DNA of 64,000 nt from Luscinia megarhynchos (lineage: Eukaryota; Chordata; Aves; Passeriformes; Turdidae), in the NCBI GenBank assembly GCA_034336665.1, contig CM067591.1, positions 248,001 through 312,000 on the forward strand, written 5' to 3'. The notes under the pieces were generated by a model, which ran no database searches, was not told the DNA's origin, and saw only the letters and a list, made by a program, of their open reading frames with translations. Numbering within the stretch: position 1 is the first letter of the stretch; the number at the start of each line of letters is the position of its first letter. The translations under genes and the position numbers were made by a program. Positions 12,441 to 22,900 of the stretch are shown piece by piece.

Positions 12441-13015
12441 CCAGAGGAGCAAAGCAGCAGCTTTCCCTCACAGTGGGAATTGGGATGGCCAGAGGAGAGC
12501 ATCACCCCTCCCAAGGATGCCAAAGCAGGGCACAGCTGGGAGCTCTTCCTTCCCAAGCTTCACGGGAGCCAAAGCAGGAATCCCCTCCAGGGTGGGTTTG
12601 TACCACAGGGACTGGGGGTGGGAGCAGACCTCGCTGAATTCAGAGGGGTTTTGGTGTCTCCAGCTCTCACAGGGCAATGGGGCACTGAAAGTTGGACCTG
12701 AGATCCACCGAGGGTCTGGGGGTTTTGGGGCTCTCTGGTGCTGCCAGGGCAGGTGAATGAATAACCTCAGCACTCTTGGACCCCCCTCCCAGGGGTCTCA
12801 AAACCAGGCCTATCCTCCTTAAACCGGACCTGTCTTCCCTAAAGACAGACCTACCATTTGTAAAAACAGATTTATCCTCCCTGAAACCAGACCTATCACA
12901 CCTAAACTGAACTAAACCAACATCCCTAGAGCAGCTCCAGCCACACCAAGCTTCGGGTGCATTTCAGCTCCTCCTTTAACCAGTGCAGACTTTTTATGTC
13001 TCTAAACCCTCCTGT

Positions 13016-13019
<4 letters not shown>

Positions 13020-13047
<28 letters not shown>
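13020..13047. repeat. Poly(A) tract
   Basis: An uninterrupted run of about 28 A followed by GGAAGAAAAAAGAAAG. It may mark the end of a retrocopy, but the preceding 150 bases match nothing I recognise. Confidence 0.8.
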
Positions 13048-13049
<2 letters not shown>

Positions 13050-13279
13050 AAGAAAAAAGAAAGACAGTATCACTGCTCCTTCCTGCAAATTTGGGCTGGA
13101 CAGCAGCCAGGGCTGGTGCCGGCCCCATGTGCCAAGTCCCCGTGCAGAGCCGTGCCTGGAGCACTCCTTCCCAAGGCCGGCACCTCCAATTCCTTTCCTC
13201 ACCTTTTAAGGATGAGGGAAGCAGCTGCTGGGGGCCTGAAATTACCTGGGAGGATTTGGTTTTGCTGCGAGGGCCTGAG

Positions 13280-13598
13280 TCCTCCTCGCTTTATAAACAA
13301 GCTCCTGAAGAAAGGAGAGGACAGAGGAGGGAATAAGAAAAAAATAAGCCAAAAAAAAAAGCCAACAGGTTGATCTGGATTTCCATCAAGGGTTCCACCC
13401 TCCTCCGTTTAATGAACATCGCAGAACAGGTGCTTGGAATTCATTACCAGCCCACGAGCCCCGGCGAGGGAATCGCACCGGCCGCGGCTCGGAGGCGGCG
13501 GCAGCAGCCGAGAACAAAAACCTGCAGCCGAAAAAAAACCTGCAGCCGAAACCAGAGACCTGCGGCCCTGCTCTGCCTGCCCCGAGCCGCAGCCGGGC
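13280..13598 (+). promoter_or_regulatory. Candidate KRT80 promoter and 5' UTR
   Basis: A TATA-like TTTATAAA lies at about 13290. From about 13450 the sequence becomes CpG-rich through exon 1. Its position upstream of the ATG fits a core promoter, but the start site cannot be placed and a non-coding 5' exon is possible. Confidence 0.35.
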
Positions 13599-13955
13599 AT
13601 GACCCACCCCAGCTGCGCCCTGGGCCGCTCGCTGCGCTCCGGGGACGCGGCGGCGAGCGAGAGCCCGGCCGGGGAGCGCCGCAGCCCCGACGGCGGGGCG
13701 AGCGACGGAGCGAGCGACGGACCGAGCCACGGACAGAGCCACGGACCGAGCCACGGACCGAGCCACGGACCCGGCCCGGGGGCCAGCGAGGGCTGCGGCC
13801 CCCCGCGCTCCCCGCGCTGCTCGCCCCGCGCCGCGGACCGCGGGATCCCGGCCCCGCTGCGCCTGGACATCGACACCGAGTTCCAGGCTGTGCGGCAGCA
13901 GGAGAAGGAGGACATCAAAGTGCTCAACAACCAGTTCGTGACCCTGATCGAGAAG
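13599..13955 (+). CDS. KRT80: KRT80 exon 1: head and start of coil 1A
   Basis: The start is the ATG at 13599 ([10 protein letters not shown]...), giving 119 codons and a phase-0 donor after ATCGAGAAG. The frame is open upstream to 13434, but that extension is unlike a keratin head, so I prefer 13599. Residues 35-58 are a four-residue repeat ([12 protein letters not shown], then SHGP three times) encoded by a 12-bp tandem repeat. Residues 102-119 begin the rod. Confidence 0.8.
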
Positions 13956-16900
13956 GTAGGGACGGATCCGGGGCTGGGGAGGGGGCGCGGTCCCTGCCCG
14001 GCTCTGGGGACCCGCCGGGGTGCAGCCACCCCCGGCCAGGCTGGCAACAGGCGGCTAATTGCCCAATTAGTTATTCCTGCCGAGCTAACGAGCTTAGGGA
14101 GCATCGCGGGGACTGTGCCTGTCCGCCCGGGGAGCTGCTGGGGACCCCCAGAGCAGCCCCGGCAGGGTCTGGAGGTACCGAGGGCAGGGGGACAGGAGGA
14201 CAGGAGGGACAGGAGGGAGGCCTTGGCTCCTGGAGTGGCCAGACAGCCGCGGGCAGCCACGCTGACAATGGTGGAAGCTCCAATTCCGACTGCCAAGGAG
14301 AGCTGGGAACTCATCCCTGGGAACTCATCCCTGGGAAACTCATCCTGGGAACTCATCCTGGGAACTCGTCTCCACCTCCACCTCGGCAGCGTGGAGGGCC
14401 GGGGGACCCCCCACCCTCGGCCCCTGAGGAGAGGGGCCAGGGCAGCGCTGCTTTCATCTCTGCAGAGTGGGAGAAGCAGGAGCTCCTCCAGGGAAAACAA
14501 GTCCCAGAGCAGGCAGGTTCCTGCAGAGCCCTGCTCCGTAAACAGATGTAATCTCTGATTGCTTCATGCAGCTCTCCCTGCCAGCCTCCAGCACCCGGCT
14601 TGATTCATTTTAACTCTCCCAGGACCTGGATTCGCTCTGCAGGGAAAGGCCACGGGAGCATCTCCAGAGGAGCTCCCCGGGGGACAGCGGGGACAGCCCC
14701 GCTGGCAGTGCGGGCACAGCCTCCCCTGCCGGGAGAGCAGCTGTGCGCTGGAGGCTGGAGCTGGGACTGCCCGGGTCGGGGTCTGCTGAGCCCTCAGAGC
14801 AGGGATGGCAGCGGGGGAAAGGGGCAAAGCCCCTGAGCCAGGCCTGTCCTGGCAGCACGGAGGGAAGGAGGGAGAGCTCCAGATTCCCCAGCAGAGCTCC
14901 TGATCCGTGTGGGTCCTGCTCGGGGACAGGGACACCCCCTGGGCTGGGGGACAGGGACAGGGACACCCCCTGGGCTGGGGGCTCAGGGACAGGGACACCC
15001 CCTGGGTTTGGGGACAGGGACACTCCCTGGGCCGGGGGCTCAGGGACACCAACGCCCCCAGGCCGAGGTCCGACTGCAGCTCCTGAGCTCCTTTGGAGGC
15101 TCCAAGAGCTGCATCCAGCGGCAGCTTCAGGCACCTGCCCCAGGCCCTCGTTCCAGAGGAAGGGAAGCACTTCCTCTCCGGGAGAACTTGGCTGTATAAT
15201 CAGGGATGCAGATGTTCTCCATCCCCAGCAGGCGATTCCAGGGATGTTTGGGGTTTGCTGCTGGTGGTTTTCCAGCTGCTCCAGATCTGCTGGCACTTAT
15301 TTTTCCAGACAGATGGAAAAGAAGGCAGGGAAAAGCCAAGCCCAGGAGCCCCTGTTTGAGCCCTGGCTTTATCCCAAGAGAGGAGGGACTGTGGGGACCA
15401 AACTTTGGCCACTGCCATGGTCAGGCGTGAAATTCCAGGGAATGAGGCCAAACCTGGGGGATCCCTCTGCAAAGCTCCTGCTGAAAGGCCCTGCCAGGGA
15501 GGATTTCCACTGAGGGGGACCTTGCAGGAGTCACAGAATCGTGGCATGGTTTGGGTCAGGAGGGACCTTAAGGATCATCCAGTCCCAAGATGGAACCAGT
15601 TCAGCCCAGTGATGGTTTGTGAGCAGGAACGTGAGGGATAAAAGGAGCAGCTGAGGATTAGGAAGGAGGTCAGGAATTAATTAAAGGTGAAAGATGGATT
15701 TGGAGCAAGAGGCAGCACAGTCCATTCTCCCCCCAGGAGGGAAGGATGAGGTCTCCAGGAACATCCCAACATCCCAGCCCTTCTGCAAAGCCCCGAGCAC
15801 TGGAGTGGTTTGGCTTGGCTTGGCTGCTCTCTCTGCTCCAACAAGAAAGCTTTGGAGGAAGAGGTGCCACATCTGGCTCAGCAGCTGGAATCCTGCCTCT
15901 CCTTTGGAGCCCAGGCCAAGGCTCCCAGTGCCCCCAGCCCTGAGGCACCCCAGGATGCAGCACAGGAAACTCGGAGACAACTGCAGCATCTCCAGCCAAA
16001 ACGTGACTGGGGCTGCTCCCAGAGGTAGCAATTAGCCAATTAATTGGGGTTGGCCAAGAGCTTTGAAGATGAGGACTGTTAAACTTGGTGAGATTGGGAA
16101 TATTGGGAAAGAGGAGCAGGTTCCTCAAAGGGTGGTGGAAGGGCCAGCACAGGGAGCTCACCTGGAGTCTGTAATTACCTGGGATGTTCTCCAGGGCTTT
16201 GTCTGAGCTGCTCTGCAACAGCTGTGATTCACTCCCTGAGCTCTCCCTGCTGCAATTCCCTGCAGTCAGAGGGTTCCCTCTCCCTGTGCTCTCTGGGGAA
16301 GGGAATCTGCCCTTTGCTGACCCTGCACAGCCCTGCGTGACCTGGGCTGGATCCCCAGCCTTGGCCTCGCCCTGTTGGACTCAGCACCTGGATCTGGTGA
16401 CCCTGGGGTGTTTCCAGCAGTCCATGGTCACAGGTAGGAGGGACAGAAAGACCATTCCTATTGTCAGTGGCTCCTTCATTCCAATGTCACTGAGTTTATT
16501 TCGATGTCACCGTGTTCTGTTGAGAAATTAATGAGTGGGTAGCATGTAAAACCCCTAACAGAGGGAGGAGTCCCTGCCCAGGCCGGGGGTGGATCTGGCT
16601 GATCTTTAAGGTCCCTTCCAACCCAAACCATTCCATGATTCCATAACCCTCCATCCTCAGGCCTGATTTTGTTGGGATTTCTCATTCTTCCCTGGAAATC
16701 TGCCGATTCCAGCAGCTCCTCTGGAGGTCTCCAGCATCTCCTGCCCTGCCTCGCTTTGCTTGTGGCTCTCAGTGCCACTGACACCTCCTGAACCTCTCCT
16801 GTAGGTCCAGAGCTTGGAGCAGCAGAACAAGGTGCTGACGACCAGGTGGAACTTCCTGAAGGACCAGGACAGTTCCCACTCTGACTCGGACATCAAGGCG

Positions 16901-19900
16901 CTCTACGAGCAGTACATGAGCAAAATGAGCCAGGAGATGAAGGAGCTCAACTACGAGCAGGAAAACCTGGAGTCAGAGCTGGCGAGGGTGCTGAGCACCA
17001 TGGACGCCTTCAGGAGCAAGTAGGTGTCCTGTCCATTGTCTGTCCAGTGTCCATTGTCTGTCCAGTGTCCATTGTCTGTCCAGTGTCCATCCAGTGTCCA
17101 TCCCTGTCCATTGTCTGTCCTGTGTCCATCCAGTGTCCAGTGTCCATCCCTGTCCATTGTCCATCCAGTGTCCATCCCCGTCAAGTGTCCATCCCTGTCC
17201 ATCCCTGCCTATTGTCCATTTTCCATCCCTAGACTGGGACGGACTGGGACAGACTGGGGCGGCTCTGGAGCTGGGGATGGACTGGGGATGGACTGGGATG
17301 GACTGGGACACACTGGGACAGACTGGGGCTGGCTCTGGAGCTGGGACGGACTGGGACAGACTGGGACAGACTGGGACCAGCTCTGCTCCGCTGGGAGCTG
17401 GGCTGTGACAGAAACCGGGGCTGGGGATGGACTGGGATGGACTGGGACACACTGGGACCAGCTCTGCTACGCTGGGCGCTGGGCTGTGCCAGGAACTGGG
17501 GCTGGGGATGGACTGGGACACACTGGGACACACTGGGACACACTGGGACCAGCTCTGCTGCGCTGGGCGCTGGGCTGTGCCAGGAACTGGGGCTGGGGAC
17601 GGACTGGGACACACTGGGACCAGCTCTGCTGCGCTGGGAGCTGGGCCGTGCCAGGACCCAGGGCTGAGTTTCCCGGGGCTCATTCCGTGCTTTGGGCTCC
17701 CTGCAGGTACGAGGACGAAATTCGCCTCTGCAGCGGGATGGAATTCACCTTCATGGAGCTCAAGAAGGTCAGGGGGAAGGGAAAGGAAGGGGAATTTCCA
17801 GCTGGATTTGCTCTTCCCAGCCCTGCACGGCCAGGGGAGTGGTCCAGGGTCAGCTGGTTTGGGCCAGCAAGGTGTGGAGGAGGGCAGGAGGGAACGAGTC
17901 CCAGTTCCACAGGAGGGTCAGCCTGGAGTGGCTCCTGAAAATCCCCTGGCAGCACCTGGGGGTCAGAGCATCCCCATCCCTGCACTTGGGGCTCTCTGGT
18001 CAGAGCATCCCCATCCCTGTATCCCCATCCTTGCACCTGGGGCTCCCTGGTCAGAGCATCCCCATCCCTGCACCCCCATCCCTGCACCCTGGGGTTCCCT
18101 GCTCAGACTATTCCCATCCCTGCATCCCTGGGATCTCCCTGGTCAGACTTTTCCCATCCCTGCACCCCCATCCCTGCACCCTGGGATCTCCTTGCTCAGG
18201 CATCCCCATCCCTGCACCCTGGGTTTCCCTGCCTGAGGGATCCAAACCCTTCCTGCCCGTCCCCTCCTCCCTGTGCTCCCTCCGGGTGCCACTAGGGCTG
18301 GGAAGGGCTGGAGCTGATAAAGGATTTGCTTTGCTCCCTTCGGAGGGGCCACGCCCTGAGCAAACCCCAGGCAGAGCTCCCACTCCAGTTGGAATCAGCT
18401 GGAACTGGGATTTTCTACCAAACCCCAGTTTGGGGGCTGGGTCGGGGTGTTGGAGAGAGGCAGTGTCCCCCACAGATACCCACCCAGGCTCGTTCCGTGT
18501 TTTCCCAGCCAGGAAGGGCAATCCTGGACACCCCCATGCGCTGCTGGAGCTGTCAATAAGTGGGGAACAAACGCTGGGAGGGAACCTGCCCTGCCTGGCC
18601 CGGGGATCCTGCCACCGGCAAATCGCACCAAGAGGAGGGGAAGGTCCTCAGAGGAGCCTCCCCACCTGCAGAGCAGCTGCAAAGGGCCCTGCTGAGAGAC
18701 CCCGGGGTGGGCTGGGTGGGGAGCTCGCCCTGTTCCACCCCTCCCTGGGCAGGGGGCTCCGGGCAGGGCCCTCCTGGGGAGGGGAATGACTTGCCATAAA
18801 TCCCCTGTGGGCTGCTGAGCCCTCCCCACCCACGCAGGACCTGGACGTGAGCACCTTGCACCGCACAGAGCTCGAGGTGAAGCTCAAGGGGCTCCAGGAG
18901 CTGCTGGAGCTGAAGAAAACCATCTACGAGCAGGTGGGAGCATACCTGGAGAGGGCTGGGGCGCTGTGGGAAACACGGATTTTGGGCACGGATCCTGGAT
19001 GTCCACCCCCGTGGTGTCACAGTTCGTGGCTCAGGCTGGGCCTGGGGAGTTGATCCCTCCCCTAAAAACAACATTGGGATGGGGCCAGAACATTCCTTCT
19101 GCCCCAGACCCGCTGAGAATTCCAACTCACCCCAAAGTGGCCGTTTGGGCTCAGCTCCTGCCCCCAGGGTGGGGCTGGCCCCAGAGCTCAGCCCAGGTGA
19201 GCCAAACGCTCAGAGTCCAGGAAGAACCGAACCCCAGGACACCTGGGTGCTCTGAAACACAGCCCAACCTCCTCCCCAAAAATCGGGGGTCCCCAGCCAG
19301 GAGGGGCTGCAGCCAGGGGAGCAGGGCCTCCCTCAGAACTGACTCAGGGCCTGGAAAATGTCACCCAGCAGGACCAGCAGTGTGGGAGCACTGATTTATC
19401 TAAATTCCAGCAGTCCAAACAATCGCAATGCCTGAGGAGGAATGGGAGCATTCCTTGTGGCACCGAGGGGCCAGAGCTGCCTCCCAGCACAGCTGCTCCA
19501 AAATGAGACTGTTCCTTGTGCAAGGCAGTTCTAGTCCAGTTCTTCTGGAAATCAGGCCCTGCTCCAGGATCTCCAGCTGGTTTCTTGTGGGTCCCACAAA
19601 AAGCTAAATTTTAAAACACCCAATTCATGTAAAAAGTCTCATCCCCAACCTCTCCTGTCTCACCTTCTCTGTGGATTTCGTGCCACCAGGTGCAGGCACC
19701 TTCCCAGGGTGAGGGAGAAATGGAAAACTTTCCTTGTTGGGAGGATCAGGAGAAAATCCCACCATTGCTTCTCATTAATAAATGGCCAGTTTGGCCATTC
19801 ACCAAATGATCCAATATTCCAGATAAACACAAATTTTCTCACCTGCTCCCAGATTAACAGAGAAACTCACAGATTAAATAGCAGTGGGATAAAATCTCCA

Positions 19901-22900
19901 AAGACTCCTGCACTTTGGGGGTATTTCTGTGTTACCACTGAGCCACAGAGCCCTTGTGAGGGGAGCAGCTCTGCCAGCCCTGGAAATGCCTGGTTCCCTG
20001 AAGAGCCATAAATCAGGCTCTGAAATCCCAAAAAGCAGCCACAGCCTCGCTGGGTCCCTCAGCAGAGCTTGGGAAGGGATTTCCCACCTCCCCAGGCTGT
20101 GAATGATCCACACCGAGTTTGTTTTCCCAAAACTCTCACGTCCATCGTGGATATCAGTGTATGTGGGCCACGATCATGGGCCCAGCTCTGCTCCTGGGGA
20201 GGTTTGGGTTGGATATTAGGGAAAACTCCTTCCTGTAAATTGTCCAGCCCTGGCACAGCTGCCCAGGGCAGGGCTGGAGTCCTCACCCCTGGAGGTGCCC
20301 AAGGAATGTGTGGATGTGGCACCTGGGGACACAAACCCCAGCTTCACCTGAGTCTGGATTCCGTGGAGCAAATACCAGAGGCCCAGCTGCAGAGAGTGGA
20401 AACTCGGGAGTTCTGCCCCTCTCCCGTGGGAGCTGTTCTGCAGGCACAGCCGGCCGGAGGGTCCGGCTCGGACTGCTGGGAATCTCGGATATTGCAGATC
20501 CTGGGAGGCTCTTCCCTGTGAGGGTGGGAGGTCTGGGATGGATTCCCAGAGCAGCTGGGGCTGCCCCAGGCCAGGCCGGGTGGATTTGGAGCAGCCTGGG
20601 ACAGCGGAGGTGTCCCTGCCTGGCATGGAGGAGCTTTGATGTCCCTCCCAGCCCAACCCCTTCCCCGAATTCCCAGCTCTGTGTCCCTTGCTGTGTCCCC
20701 TGGCCCTGCAGGAGCTGGAGGAGCTGCTGACGGAGATCAAGGACATTTCCGTGGTGCTGGGCGTGGACGGCTGCCCGCGGCCGGAGCTGGGCAGGGTCGT
20801 GGAGGACGTCAGGGCGCAGTACGAGGCGCTGGCCCTGCGCAGCTGGGAGGAGGCGGAGGCCCTGACCCGCAGGAAGGTACCGGAGCCTGCCCGGCCGGGA
20901 GGGGACAGGAGGGACAGGGAAGGGACAGGGCAGGGACAGGGCAGGGACAGGGCAGGGACAGGGCAGGGAAGGGACAGGACAGGGACAGGACAGGGACAGG
21001 GCAGGGACAGGGCAGGGACGGCCTGGAGCAGCCCGACCCGCGAGGATGGGCTGGCTCTGGAAATGCAGGGAGGGACAAGGTGCTGTCCCACATCAGCTCT
21101 GCAAAGTAAATCCAGGGTTTTAGTACTTTGTGCTTTCCACACTGGAGGAATCCAGCACTGTTGCATCTGAGGTGTTGCTTGGGGTAAATGAGCAGGAAAG
21201 GCCTTTGCAGGGTTTACAGAGATGATTATTTCAGCCACTCATGGATCCAGAGCTCAGGGAGCAAAGGCTGGGATTCTTGTGAGGGTCCAGGTTTAGCACA
21301 CGGGCTTAGCAGGGCCGGAGAGCATCAGGGACAGGGGACCAAGGGACACGGGGGTGCCACAGGGAAGGGCCAAGGCAAAGGAGTAACAGGGAATTCGGGT
21401 GGGAGTGACCGAAAGGTTAACGGGCAGGGAGAGGGCCCAGGCCTGACTCAGAACACAACAAGGGCTGCATTCCTTAGTTGGGAAAACTTCTCTGGGTCTC
21501 CACACATGACATCTCCCAGTGGACATGGAAATGTCCTTCAGCTCTCCAAAGAGCAGAAAGGTGACTGCTCCCAGGTGAGCCTGGCACAGCCACAGCCAGG
21601 GAGGAGGGGAAGAGCCCCAAATCATTCCCCAAATAATCCAGGTGATCCCAGGCAGCCCAGCCAGGGAGGAGGGGAAGAGCCCCAAATCATTCCCCACATA
21701 ATCCAGGTGATCCCAGGCAGCCCTGCCCCTCTCCCCACAGCTCACAGACAGCAGCTCCCAGCCCGGCTCCTTCGGGGGGCACCTGCTGGACGGCCGGAGA
21801 GAAATCGCTGACCTGAACATCCAGATCCAGAAACTGCGCTCCTGCATCGTGTCCCAGAAGAGCCAGGTGAGTGCTGGGGGGAAACAGGACAGGTGAGTGC
21901 TGGGGGGGAAACAGGACAGGTGAGTGCTGGGGGGGAAACAGGACAGGTGAGTGCTGGGATGGGATGGGATAGCAGCACAGGTGTGTGATGGGATGGGATG
22001 GGATAGCAGCACAGGTGTGTACAGTGCTGGGATAGCAGCACAGGTGTGTGCTGGGATGGGATAGCAGCACAGGTGTGTGCTGGGATGGGATGGGATAGCA
22101 GCACAGGTGTGTGCAGTGCTGGGATAGCAGCACAGGTGAGTGCTGGGATGGGATAGCAGCACAGGTGTGTGCTGGGATAGCAGCACAGGTGAGTGCTGGG
22201 ATAACAGCACAGGTGAGTGCTGGGATAGCAGCACAGGTGAGTGCAGTGCTGGGATAGCAGCACAGGTGTGTGCAGTGCTGGGATAGCAGCACAGGTGTGT
22301 GCTGGGATGGGATAACAGCACAGGTGTGTGCAGTGCTGGGATAACAGCACAGGTGTGGAATCCCCCCCAAGCCCCTCACCCCCTGTCCCACAGTGCCTGT
22401 ACCTGGAGGAGCACATCCGCGAGGCCGGCGAGCAGGGGGAGGGGACCCTGCGGGACGCCAAGGCCAAGGTGGCCGGGCTGGAGGAGGCCCTGCAGGGCAG
22501 CAGGGAGCACATGGCTCAGCTGGTGCGGGAGTACCAGGAGCTGATGAACACCAAACTGGCCCTGGATGTGGAGATCCTCACCTACAGGAAGCTGATGGAA
22601 GGGGAGGAGAACAGGTGAGCCAGGGTTGCTCTGCCGCAGGTAGGGGTGGGGTGCAGCAGGACACCTGGGGGGATGGAGACATCACGGAATCAGGGAATGC
22701 TTTGGGATGGTTCACCCAGCCCCACCCCCTGCCATGGGCACCTCCCAAAGCCCAGCTCACCCAAATCCCCAGTTCTGAGTCAGGTGCTGAAGTTTGGTCC
22801 TAGAAGGAGCAAATCCTGGTGGTTCCCATCAGTTCAGTCCCGTTTCTTGCTCCCGAGTCTCCCTCAGACTCCCCAGGCTGAGGTTCCAGACCTTCTCCAG

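Noticed and set aside
10741..12471. A 576-codon minus-strand open frame
   Set aside because: It runs through the 21-bp GGGACAGGGAATGGCC-type array; the protein is only the translated repeat (GTGNGQ... runs), with no start context, introns or domain.
13020..13047. Poly(A) tail of a processed pseudogene
   Set aside because: The 300 bases before it match no gene I recognise and no target-site duplication is evident.
13434..13598. An upstream extension of KRT80 from an earlier ATG
   Set aside because: The extra residues are Arg- and Glu-rich and unlike keratin heads; the stretch is more likely 5' UTR. The choice of 13599 is still a judgement.
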